64,000 nucleotides of DNA, taken from contig NZ_STGU01000006.1 of assembly GCF_004912135.1 (NCBI RefSeq), positions 1-64,000 of the forward strand. Direction: 5' to 3'. This stretch comes from Rhizobium rosettiformans W3. GTDB lineage: Bacteria; Pseudomonadota; Alphaproteobacteria; Rhizobiales; Rhizobiaceae. The first letter of the stretch is position 1, and each line of letters begins with the position of its first letter. A model generated the notes under the pieces. The model ran no database searches. It was not told where the DNA came from and saw only the letters and a list, made by a program, of their open reading frames with translations. Shown here piece after piece: positions 1-8,473 of this stretch. Made by a program: the position numbers and the translations under genes.

Positions 1-143
1 GAATGTCCCCGCAGTCCACAATACACCGTTGAAAAGTCGTTTCTCTGAAATGGATGACATCAGTATTCTTTCGTCAGCCGGGTTTCCGGGAGCGGGACTA
101 AAAGAGGAAGCGGATGGTCCTTGGTGGGAAGGAAGTGTTTTGA

Positions 144-1358
144 TCAGCGAACGGCAGCTTCGAAGTTTCGGTGCAGTGCTTCTGCAAGATCACGTATATC
201 ATGCATGAGCGCGACACGCTGTTGGCCAGCAAGTCCCATCTTGAGCAGGTCTTCCGGTGAGGCAAGAAGCGCCGAGCGCATGGCAGCGACAAGCTCATCG
301 TGGTTACCGGGGGAAACGAGCCAGCCGCAACTCGGATCAACCAGTTCGGGAATGGCGGTGATTTTGGTCGTGATAACCGGACGAGCCAGAGCCAAAGCCT
401 CCATCAAGACGATCGGCAAGCCTTCATGGTAGCTCGGCAGCAAAAGGGCGCGGCTTTCACTGATCAAGCGTCTCACGTCCGCATTCGCCGCCCATCCCAG
501 GAAGACAACGGAATTACCTCCGTCCAGCCCGTAGCGTGCGACTTCTACCTCGATCTCATGGCGACTTTCGCCGTCTCCAACGAGCAGGACCCGCAGATCA
601 GGAAACTCGCCCTTGAGCGCAGCCACGGCCGCAGGGATGTGGACCTGCCCCTTCTGTGGACAAAGCCGTCCCACACAGACCAGAGTTTGATTGTTTGGCG
701 CCGTTGGCTGGGATGCTTGAAACTCATCGAGATTGAGACCGCAGCGTGCGATGACGATCTTGCCATGATCGCGCGGGGCCAAGCATCGGTCTGCCAACAA
801 GGTCCGGCAGTACTCTGATATGGCAACGGCGAAGCTTGCATTCTGGATCTTCAGCCCGAAATTAGCGGCGGTTTCGTTCAAGAACTCGTCGGGACCGTGC
901 GCCGTGAAGCTGTATCGCGGCCCACCCATCAGATGCGACAGCATCACGACGGTCGCCGGGTTCGTTCCGTAATGGGCGTGAAAATGCTCGATCTTGGCAT
1001 TGCGTGCTTCTTCAAGAAGAGCGGCCGCTTGCATGAGATAAGCCGCGTGTCGCACAATCCCCGTCTTCCCCTGTCGAAGAAGTTTGAGCGATGCAATGAG
1101 CGCACGCCCGACCCCTCGCGGATTCCGGAAAGCCACGCGGCAAAAAGCCTTGAGGAGCTCAAGTTTGCCTCGTTGCAGGAGGTAGACTGTTCTCGAAGCT
1201 TCCAGGATGTCTCTGTCATCGACTAGGACGTTCGCGAAACTTCGTGCCGCAAACCGGAACACGACCTGTCCACGGGCTTCGATCGCCTCGATTTCACGCC
1301 TGATGAAAGTCGCACTCGGCACCGGATAGGTGTTGAGGAAGTAACCAATATTCACCAC
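144..1358 (-). CDS. Glycosyltransferase family 4 (surface polysaccharide type)
   Basis: This is a cytoplasmic, GT-B fold, retaining glycosyltransferase of about 404 residues, likely acting in exopolysaccharide or other surface-glycan assembly. The N-terminus (NIGYFLNTYPVPSATFIRREI) is typical of the colanic-acid/EPS group. The C-terminal half has a VCVGRLCPQKG segment and the donor-binding acidic pair in SYHEGLPIVLMEAL (E-x7-E), followed by a Pro-Glu-Leu-Val loop. No ATG lies at the front. A GTG behind GGCGAGGG (at 1358 or 1355) is preferred over the TTG at 1370. The gene is transcribed away from the NRPS operon, and its donor and acceptor sugars cannot be read from sequence. Confidence 0.85.
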   Translation of the reverse strand: MVNIGYFLNTYPVPSATFIRREIEAIEARGQVVFRFAARSFANVLVDDRDILEASRTVYLLQRGKLELLKAFCRVAFRNPRGVGRALIASLKLLRQGKTGIVRHAAYLMQAAALLEEARNAKIEHFHAHYGTNPATVVMLSHLMGGPRYSFTAHGPDEFLNETAANFGLKIQNASFAVAISEYCRTLLADRCLAPRDHGKIVIARCGLNLDEFQASQPTAPNNQTLVCVGRLCPQKGQVHIPAAVAALKGEFPDLRVLLVGDGESRHEIEVEVARYGLDGGNSVVFLGWAANADVRRLISESRALLLPSYHEGLPIVLMEALALARPVITTKITAIPELVDPSCGWLVSPGNHDELVAAMRSALLASPEDLLKMGLAGQQRVALMHDIRDLAEALHRNFEAAVR

Positions 1359-1370
1359 AGCCCTCGCCAA

Positions 1371-1726
1371 GTACCGGCATTACGACACCACCAAATCGAC
1401 GGTGCTGATCGGATCATTCCAGCAGACTGACGGCGAAACACTGCCGCGCCTCCCTAGAACAGATGACTACGCTCGACCCGGTGAGTAAAGGACGGCTTCA
1501 CCAAATAATACATGCCTTAAAATGGATCATGCAGAGGTCTTAGAAGACCATGGTTGCAGATCTGCAGTTAACAATTGATTTAACAGCCATTTTCGGTCAG
1601 GTTGTTGCTTGCACCTCTATTTCCGGTAGCAGCCACCGGGGCGATGCTGATGCTATAGAGATGGAAGGGGCATGCGTAGGTATAGGCGTGTCCGAGTGAC
1701 GGACGATAGGCAGGAGAGAGTTCTGG
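1371..1726. promoter_or_regulatory. Intergenic control region between the glycosyltransferase and the NRPS operon
   Basis: This 356-bp gap between divergent genes is more A+T-rich than its flanks around 1500-1600. It carries two close dyads: GGTCTT-AG-AAGACC at 1536-1549 and the perfect palindrome TGCAGATCTGCA at 1555-1566. They could be operators for the NRPS operon, but no regulator gene is adjacent and no convincing -35/-10 pair was found. The NRPS start at 1727 has an AGGAGAGA ribosome-binding site about 10 nt upstream. No open reading frame in the gap looks real. Confidence 0.35.
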
Positions 1727-4700
1727 ATGTTTAAATGCCTGTTGATCGGCAATGAATCCCTCCTAATCCAATGCGGACAACTCATACTCGACCGAAAACA
1801 CGTGATTGCTGCGGTCATTACGTCAAACGACGCGGTCAGAAGCTGGGCTTTGTCGCACAAGATACGAACGATGAAGTGGGACGAGAGTCTCGAGGCGGAA
1901 GTAGAGTCGATAGACTACGATTATCTGTTCAGCATTGCGAACCTTCGGATGATCCCTTCAACAATATGGCGAAAGGCCCGTATTGGAGCGATCAATTTCC
2001 ATGACGGCCCCCTGCCCCGTTATGCCGGCCTGAACGCGCCGGCCTGGGCAGTCATGGAGGGCCAAAAGCGTTTCGGCGTAACGTGGCACGAAATCAGCGA
2101 GGGCGTCGACGAGGGCCGCATCCTGATGCAGGCCCATTTCGATATTGACGCTGACGATACGAGCTTGAGTGTCAATACGAAGTGCTTTGCGGCCGGCATG
2201 GAGTCTTTCTCGGCGCTGCTTGAAGCGATCGACGGAAATTCCCTGCGACGCATCAATCAGGATCTGTCAGAACGCACCTACTACGCAAAGAACCAACGGC
2301 CAGCTGCTGCCGGCACGGTTCTTCTTGATCGCCCGGCAGAGCAACTCTCTAATCTGTTTCGCGGCCTTCATTTCGGGACGGGCTACACCAACCGCCTTGT
2401 CTGCCCAAAGATACGGCACGAGGATGCAGTCTTTGTCGTCCGCAGCCTTACGATTTGCGACTCCGAAGAGGCTTCCGCGGAGCCCGGCCTTGTCCTGGCG
2501 GTTGACGCCGATGGTGTGAGACTTGCTACCGGTCGGGGCTGCATTCTTGTTGATGCCGTAAAGCATGGGCGGCAAACGGATCAGAAGCTCTCAGACCGTG
2601 TGCGTCCGGGAGACCGCATTGCGCTTCTTTCCGAAGGGGAAATCGAAAACCTGACGGCAGCTGTCGGCAAATGGGTCAGGCATGAGGATTATTTTGTCGA
2701 GAGTTTGTCGGCGGTCGAAGACGTCAACCTGTTTGATGTCGTGGATCGACCGTCGAGTGAAGCGCGACTCAAGACGATCCCGATTGCATTCCCGTCCGAT
2801 ATTCCGCATGACAAGCGAATTGCTGCCATAGTGGCTTTCCTGGCGCGTATGTCGGGACAGGACCGGTTCGATATCGCCTATGCTGGACCCGAAATCGCAG
2901 AGCTGACAAGCAGATTCCCGGGTTATTTTGCAGACGCCGTTCCGCTGCTTATCCAGCTGGCTCCAGCTGACACAGCAGCGACGACACAGCAGAAAGTGGC
3001 AGAGAGCATTGCGAAGCTTCGAGATCGAGGGAGTTACCTTGCGGACCTTTATCTCAGGCATCCCGGTCTCAAGCACGCTGACTTAAGCGTTGGGCTCATT
3101 GACGGCAAGCATCCGGTCGACGGCAAAGGCCTGGAAGGATGCGCCATGACCTTTGTCATCGATGAGACCGATGGGAGTATCTCCCTGGTGATCGATGAGG
3201 CCAGGCTCGCTCCGGATCTGGCCACTGACTATGGTCGGCGCATCAAATTGGTCGCCAATGCTTTTGCAATCGATGACACTCCAGTCGCCGAAGTGGCGCT
3301 GATGGCGGACGATGAGTTGGATGTCGTTCAGAATGTCTGGAACGACAGCGAAAGGCCATTCGATCCAGAGATATGCATGCATACGCTGTTCGAACAGCAG
3401 GCCGCGGCAACGCCGGATGCAATCGCAATCGCGTGGCGCGACGAGCAGATCAGCTACCGCGAATTGGACGAGCGTGCCAACCGCGTTGCCCAAGCCCTTG
3501 TGAAAATGGGCGTCCGGCGCGATATGATCGTCGGGCTCAACGTTCCGCGCTGCACAAATCTCGTGGTGGCTGCCCTGGCCATTCAGAAGGCGGGCGGGGC
3601 CTATCTTCCGCTTGATCCAAACTTTCCCGCCGACCGCCTGTCCTTCATGGTCAAGGATAGCCTTTCACAGATCATACTATCCAGTCGAATGACCGCCGAA
3701 GCCCTTTATGAGGCCGGTGCGCAAACCGTTTTCGTCGAAGACTTGCTCGCGCCAGCCCATGACGCGGTCAAGCCAGTCGTGGAGGTTTCGGGTGAGAACC
3801 TTGCTTACGTAATCTACACGTCCGGCTCCACGGGCCGCCCGAAGGGCGTGATGGTTGAGCACAGAAACGTGGCAAATTTCTTCGTCGGCATGGACGAGCG
3901 CATCAACTATGATCGCAATAGCCAACCGGTCTGGCTTGCTGTCACCAGCCTGTCGTTCGACATCTCGGTGCTTGAGTTGTTCTGGACTCTGGCACGAGGT
4001 TTCAAGGTCGTCATACACTCCACACAAAACAAGCCCAATCAGACAGCGGCAGGCGCAAGCCGTTCGCCAGGCTCAAGGCCTATGGACTTCGGCCTTTTTT
4101 ATTGGGGCAATGACGACGGCGCAGGACCCGCCAAGTATCATTTGCTTCTGGAGGGAGCCAAATTCGCCGACAACAACGGCTTTCAATCCATCTGGACACC
4201 GGAACGACACTTCCACGCGTTTGGCGGGCCCTACCCGAACCCGGCCATAACCGGAGCCGCCGTCGCGACGGTTACCAAGAACCTGTCGATCAGAGCGGGC
4301 AGCTGCGTCCTTCCACTTCATCATCCGATCCGGATTGCGGAAGAATGGGCCGTAATCGACAATCTGAGCAATGGTCGGGTTGCCCTCGCATTTGCATCGG
4401 GGTGGATGCCGGAGGACTTCGTTCTCCGCCCGGAAAATGTCCCGCCGAACAACAAAATGGCGCTGATGCAAGGCATTGAAACAGTCCGCCAACTCTGGAG
4501 GGGCGAGCGGATAGAGTTTGATCTGGGCAATGGCAAGGTCGGTGTCACAACACAGCCGCGGCCGCTGCAGGCGGAACTACCTGTCTGGCTGACGACGGCC
4601 GGCAATCCCGAAACCTATCGGGAAGCCGCAAGGGCCGGTACGCATGTGCTAACCCACCTGCTTGGCCAGTCGATTGACGAACTGGCTTCAAAAATCAAGA

Positions 4701-6364
4701 TTTACCGGGACACGCTGGTCGAATGCGGCCGCTCGCCGAGCGACTACAAGGTGACACTCATGCTGCACACCCTCCTCGGCGACAACCGGGAGGAAGTAAG
4801 AGAAGCGGCCCGCGGGCCGATGAAGGCTTACCTGCAGAGTGCCGCCGCACTGATCAAACAATACGCTTGGGCGTTCCCAGCCTTCAAGAAGCCGGTGGGC
4901 GCGACGGCTGCCCACGACATCGATCTTCAGACACTCGACGCTGATGAGTTGGACAGCATCCTGGAGTTCGCGTTTCTGCGTTACTTCGAGGACAGTGGGC
5001 TCTTCGGCACGCCCGATGATGCCATGGCTCGCATCAGCCAGCTCATAGATATCGGCGTAGACGAGATTGCCTGCCTCATCGATTTCGGCGTTCCCTCCGC
5101 GCTGGTCTTGGAGCGCCTCAAGCCGCTAGCCGGAGTTGTGGCACAAGCGCGTGCGGCGTCACGTCCTATCGCTGAGACCGAACCCGAGGCTCTGAGTTTT
5201 CACGAAGACGTACTTCGTCATGGTGTGACGCATCTTCAATGCACGCCGTCCATGATCCGCATGTTTCTGGTCAACGACGCCGACAGGGCAGCTTTGTCCC
5301 GGATTTATCACCTCTTCGTCGGCGGAGAGGCGCTGACTGGCTCGCTCCTGCAGGAGATCAGGTCGGTCACCGCCGCGACCGTCACCAACATGTATGGCCC
5401 GACGGAGACAACCATCTGGTCGTCAACCATGACTGCCGACATGTCGCACAGCGTCGTGCCGCTCGGTGAGCCGATCGCCAACACGCAGCTTTATGTGCTG
5501 GACCAATATGGCCGTCTGACGGCACCTGGCCAGCCCGGTGAACTCTATATCGGCGGGCACGGGGTGACCCGCGGCTATCTGCATCGCGAGGATCTAACTC
5601 GCGAGCGGTTCCTGCCAAACCCGTTTGCTCCCGGGCGCATGTACCGCACCGGCGATCTGACATGCCGTAGCCAGAACGGAACCCTCAAATTCCTGGGTCG
5701 TGCCGACCACCAGGTGAAGGTCCGAGGCTATCGGATCGAGCTTGGCGAGATCGAGACCCTGATCTCGACCTTCCCCGGCGTGGCTGAATGTGTCGTTGTC
5801 GCGAGAGAAGATCGTGCGGACGACGTCCGGATCGTCGCATATCTGCGCGTGAGCCAGTCGGGGGTCGATGAAGAAGGTCTGCGTCGACACCTATCGGAGA
5901 AGCTTCCGGATTACATGGTACCGGCCCACTTCGTGGTGCTGGACGCATTCCCGATGACGCCGAACGCCAAAGTCGACCGAAAGGCGCTTCCGAAGCCCGA
6001 GGAGGCGAGGAAACCTGTACCAAGCGAAGTCTTCGTTGCGCCGGAAAACACGCTGGAGCGAGACCTTGCAGAAGCCTATCGCCGCACGCTCGGCCTTGAT
6101 CGGGTCGGCTTGAACGACAACTTCTTTGCGCTTGGCGGCCATTCTCTCCTCGCTGTGCAATTGCACCGGGATCTGAAGGCGAGCATCGCACCGGACCTCA
6201 CGATCACGGACGTGTTTCGCTTCCCAACGGTCGGAGCGCTGGCAGCCCATCTTGCCGACCGCGGAAAGGCGGACGAACGGCTGAACCAAGTCGCAGACAG
6301 AGCCGCAGCGCGTCGCGCGGCATTGGGTGACAGACGGGCGGCGCTCGCCAGATTGCGGACATGA
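1727..6364 (+). CDS. NRPS-like enzyme: formyltransferase - partial C - A(Gly-type) split by luciferase-like monooxygenase - carrier
   Basis: This is a 1545-residue multidomain enzyme. Residues 1-180 are a methionyl-tRNA-type formyltransferase fold with the catalytic Asn90, His92 (INFHDGPLP) and Asp128; a formyltransferase C-terminal-like part runs to about 310. Residues about 320-530 resemble only the second half of a condensation domain, with no HHxxxDG. The adenylation domain starts near 550: A3 is at 692-708, A4 FDIS at 744-747. It is then interrupted at about 785-1135 by an FMN-dependent luciferase-like monooxygenase of the MupA/Atu3671 type (MDFGLFYWGND onward). It resumes with YGPTE at 1223-1227, YRTGDL and Lys1415. 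The specificity residues read D745 I746 L749 Q1171 F1197 G1199 M1222 I1230 W1231 K1415, very near the glycine code DILQLGLIWK. The carrier motif LGGHSL places the phosphopantetheine on Ser1473. There is no thioesterase or reductase. The PPTase gene overlaps the stop by 4 nt. The natural product is unknown. Confidence 0.9.
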   Translation: MFKCLLIGNESLLIQCGQLILDRKHVIAAVITSNDAVRSWALSHKIRTMKWDESLEAEVESIDYDYLFSIANLRMIPSTIWRKARIGAINFHDGPLPRYAGLNAPAWAVMEGQKRFGVTWHEISEGVDEGRILMQAHFDIDADDTSLSVNTKCFAAGMESFSALLEAIDGNSLRRINQDLSERTYYAKNQRPAAAGTVLLDRPAEQLSNLFRGLHFGTGYTNRLVCPKIRHEDAVFVVRSLTICDSEEASAEPGLVLAVDADGVRLATGRGCILVDAVKHGRQTDQKLSDRVRPGDRIALLSEGEIENLTAAVGKWVRHEDYFVESLSAVEDVNLFDVVDRPSSEARLKTIPIAFPSDIPHDKRIAAIVAFLARMSGQDRFDIAYAGPEIAELTSRFPGYFADAVPLLIQLAPADTAATTQQKVAESIAKLRDRGSYLADLYLRHPGLKHADLSVGLIDGKHPVDGKGLEGCAMTFVIDETDGSISLVIDEARLAPDLATDYGRRIKLVANAFAIDDTPVAEVALMADDELDVVQNVWNDSERPFDPEICMHTLFEQQAAATPDAIAIAWRDEQISYRELDERANRVAQALVKMGVRRDMIVGLNVPRCTNLVVAALAIQKAGGAYLPLDPNFPADRLSFMVKDSLSQIILSSRMTAEALYEAGAQTVFVEDLLAPAHDAVKPVVEVSGENLAYVIYTSGSTGRPKGVMVEHRNVANFFVGMDERINYDRNSQPVWLAVTSLSFDISVLELFWTLARGFKVVIHSTQNKPNQTAAGASRSPGSRPMDFGLFYWGNDDGAGPAKYHLLLEGAKFADNNGFQSIWTPERHFHAFGGPYPNPAITGAAVATVTKNLSIRAGSCVLPLHHPIRIAEEWAVIDNLSNGRVALAFASGWMPEDFVLRPENVPPNNKMALMQGIETVRQLWRGERIEFDLGNGKVGVTTQPRPLQAELPVWLTTAGNPETYREAARAGTHVLTHLLGQSIDELASKIKIYRDTLVECGRSPSDYKVTLMLHTLLGDNREEVREAARGPMKAYLQSAAALIKQYAWAFPAFKKPVGATAAHDIDLQTLDADELDSILEFAFLRYFEDSGLFGTPDDAMARISQLIDIGVDEIACLIDFGVPSALVLERLKPLAGVVAQARAASRPIAETEPEALSFHEDVLRHGVTHLQCTPSMIRMFLVNDADRAALSRIYHLFVGGEALTGSLLQEIRSVTAATVTNMYGPTETTIWSSTMTADMSHSVVPLGEPIANTQLYVLDQYGRLTAPGQPGELYIGGHGVTRGYLHREDLTRERFLPNPFAPGRMYRTGDLTCRSQNGTLKFLGRADHQVKVRGYRIELGEIETLISTFPGVAECVVVAREDRADDVRIVAYLRVSQSGVDEEGLRRHLSEKLPDYMVPAHFVVLDAFPMTPNAKVDRKALPKPEEARKPVPSEVFVAPENTLERDLAEAYRRTLGLDRVGLNDNFFALGGHSLLAVQLHRDLKASIAPDLTITDVFRFPTVGALAAHLADRGKADERLNQVADRAAARRAALGDRRAALARLRT

Positions 6365-7041
6365 TAGCCGAGAACGACACTCTGGTGCAGTTTCTCGGTC
6401 CGGGCGTGGCGCTGGCCTATACGGACCCGCGCTCAGCAAGCATCAGGGCGCACCCCCAGGAACTGAGATACGTGGAACGCGCGGTCGAAAGCCGCAAGCG
6501 CGAATTCCACGCAGCTCGGGCCTGTGCGAGGCAAGCCATGGAAATGCTGGATGAACCGTCGGTCGCAATACCGGCAGCTTCAGATCGATCACCCATCTGG
6601 CCAGCCCATCTAATCGGAAGCATCAGCCATTGCAGTTCGTTTTGCATCGCTGCGGTCGCTCGCAAAGGAGAGACCTGTGATGCGATCGGCGTGGACGTCG
6701 AACCCGCCGAGGATCTGCCGTCTGATCTTCTCGATACAATCTGCTCACCCCGTGAGCGAGCAGCACTGGAAGACCAACCAGCTGACCAGTACCTTCTAGC
6801 GGCTCGTATCCTGTTCAGTGCCAAAGAAGCCGTTTACAAATGCCAGTATCCCCTGACGGGGGAGATGCTGGAGTTTCTGGACATCGAGATCACACTATCC
6901 GAACGGTGCTTTCAGGCGAGTTTTCAGCGCGATGTCGGGCCATTCAGCAGAGGATCTATCCTTGAAGGGCGCATAGCCTTCGCCCATGGCTGCATTGTCA
7001 CCGGTGTGACCGTACCAGTGGCAGAGGGCCCGCATGCATAG
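6361..7041 (+). CDS. 4'-phosphopantetheinyl transferase (EntD/Sfp type)
   Basis: The 226-residue protein should transfer phosphopantetheine from CoA to the carrier serine of the NRPS encoded just upstream. Visible family motifs are RKREFHAAR, a GSISH segment, IGVDVEP (metal-binding Asp/Glu) and FSAKEAVYKC (WxxKEA-like). The start codon overlaps the NRPS stop in an ATGA, so the two are translationally coupled, which makes the NRPS carrier the obvious target. The length is normal for the EntD group. No sign of damage is seen. Confidence 0.9.
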   Translation: MIAENDTLVQFLGPGVALAYTDPRSASIRAHPQELRYVERAVESRKREFHAARACARQAMEMLDEPSVAIPAASDRSPIWPAHLIGSISHCSSFCIAAVARKGETCDAIGVDVEPAEDLPSDLLDTICSPRERAALEDQPADQYLLAARILFSAKEAVYKCQYPLTGEMLEFLDIEITLSERCFQASFQRDVGPFSRGSILEGRIAFAHGCIVTGVTVPVAEGPHA

Positions 7042-7222
7042 AGCGGATGACAACAGCATCGTTCCACCGCAGGGCTCAATCCTGGCTCCTAAACGCGGCA
7101 GATGCGTTGACGGCGTGTTTCTTTCAACGGACAGCCAGATCGAGCACATCGCCTTCGCCATGGAGAAATCGATGACCAGACGTCAGTTCAGCCGGCGCTG
7201 TGAGGGATTGCTGGGGAAATGA
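7034..7222 (+). CDS. Small 62-residue protein in the NRPS operon
   Basis: The reading frame begins 8 nt before the end of the PPTase gene, behind a good GAGGG ribosome-binding site, and ends in an ATGA overlap with the next gene. It is therefore wedged between two coupled genes. The product is basic and cysteine-containing (GRCVDGV, RRCEGLL), with no membrane segment. It matches no family I recognise. It may be a real small partner such as an MbtH-like accessory in position, but it lacks the MbtH sequence pattern. The alternative is that the frame is fortuitous and the SGNH gene is simply downstream. Confidence 0.45.
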   Translation: MHRADDNSIVPPQGSILAPKRGRCVDGVFLSTDSQIEHIAFAMEKSMTRRQFSRRCEGLLGK

Positions 7223-8346
7223 GAGTGATTACGTTTCGCAGCCGCCTCGTGCTCGCAGGCGTCGGCATGGTGGCGTTCGCGGCTGGCCTGATGTTCGTGA
7301 CATGGCTTTCCATAGCCCCGACAGAAGAGAGAACTCGCATGTACGCGACCTTGCCCGATCCGAGAGAAATGGCCGGCAAGCAGAGGATATTCGTTTCCGG
7401 TCACAGTCTCACGTCACGCACGATGCTGAACGACCTTCAGGAGATAGCAGCGGCCTCCGGATTGGCGACTTCGTGGGAGGGGCAGCTTGCTGACGGCTCC
7501 TCGATCAGGGACCGCTCCCTTGGCCAGGACCCATCAAGGCGGTGGTCCGGCTTTGAACACGGTCAACGCGCCGACGGCAGCCCAGCGGATGTCCAAGCAA
7601 TCTTGAAATCGGCTGTCGAGAACGGAGACCGGTTTGAAGCTCTGTTGATTACCGAGCAGCATCGCGTCCTGGACTCCCTCGTCTGGCAGGGGACGAAGCA
7701 ATATCTAAGAGCGTATCGGGATGCCTTCACCACGCTCAATCCTCAGGCAGACGTCTTGTTTTTCACTCCCTGGATCGACCTTTCAGATAAAGACGACCCT
7801 ACGGAATGGATCGCTTACGAGCGCGCGGCATGGCCGGTGTGGAAATGCATTGTCGCCGATGTAAATCAGGGCATTGAGGTCGGTGGAAACCGAGCAATAC
7901 GGATGATCCCGGCGTCCTTGGCGCTCGCGGAATTGGTAGAACACCTCAAAGATAACCCGGACCAGCCTGGATTTGAGGGACGGAGAGGAAGCGATCTCAC
8001 CGATACACTGTTTTCTGACAGGGTCCATCTTACGCCACTCGGCTCTCGCTTCGTGGCTGCCGTGACAGCTGCCGTACTCTATGGCGGCCTGCCATCAGAG
8101 CAACCTCCGGACAACGTCCCGGCTGATCAAGCTAGGACGGTACAGAAGTTTGCAGCCAACTTCGTAGATGAGATCCGTCGTAAGGAACCAACCTTCGGCG
8201 CAGAGTGCGGCCGGACCGTCGGCTGGGCCTTCGCGTCCCACTACACGGGCTATATCGAAAAAACCTACAATCGCTCCGAGATGGGTTTCGTTCGCGCCAA
8301 ACTCCGGCGTATGATCGACTTTCTCCGTTTCGCCCAGGCATCTTAG
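7219..8346 (+). CDS. Membrane-anchored SGNH-like protein
   Basis: The 375-residue protein has an uncleaved-looking N-terminal hydrophobic anchor (about residues 8-30), followed by a presumably periplasmic domain. FVSGHSLTS near residue 60 resembles SGNH block I (Gly-x-Ser), and DRVHLTPLG near residue 272 resembles block V (Asp-x-x-His), so a hydrolase or acyl-transferase fold is likely. SGNH proteins often add or remove acyl groups on cell-surface glycans. Here it is the last gene of the coupled NRPS operon and could take the product from the enzyme pathway onto an acceptor outside the membrane, but that is inference. The start overlaps the 62-residue gene stop. Confidence 0.65.
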   Translation: MRVITFRSRLVLAGVGMVAFAAGLMFVTWLSIAPTEERTRMYATLPDPREMAGKQRIFVSGHSLTSRTMLNDLQEIAAASGLATSWEGQLADGSSIRDRSLGQDPSRRWSGFEHGQRADGSPADVQAILKSAVENGDRFEALLITEQHRVLDSLVWQGTKQYLRAYRDAFTTLNPQADVLFFTPWIDLSDKDDPTEWIAYERAAWPVWKCIVADVNQGIEVGGNRAIRMIPASLALAELVEHLKDNPDQPGFEGRRGSDLTDTLFSDRVHLTPLGSRFVAAVTAAVLYGGLPSEQPPDNVPADQARTVQKFAANFVDEIRRKEPTFGAECGRTVGWAFASHYTGYIEKTYNRSEMGFVRAKLRRMIDFLRFAQAS

Positions 8347-8406
8347 ACCACGATATTGCGTGGCGGCCCGCATAATCGTTCGGAGCTTGTGGGTAAAACA
8401 AGAACC

Positions 8407-8430
8407 GGGCGGACCTGAAATAGTCCGCCC
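8407..8430. terminator. Hairpin between convergent genes
   Basis: A perfect 8-bp stem (GGGCGGAC / GTCCGCCC) with an 8-nt loop lies between the SGNH gene and the convergent molybdenum hydroxylase operon. On the minus strand it is followed by a T-rich stretch (TTCTTGTTTT), so it mainly suits the minus-strand operon and may act both ways. Confidence 0.55.
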
Positions 8431-8473
8431 CAGCCGCTCAAGAACCACGACGCTCGTAACGTGACGCCTCCGC

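Noticed and set aside
4020-4085. A possible frameshift or gene fusion error at the A-domain/monooxygenase junction
   Set aside because: The frame is open throughout, and A-domain motifs continue correctly after the monooxygenase, as in known split A domains.
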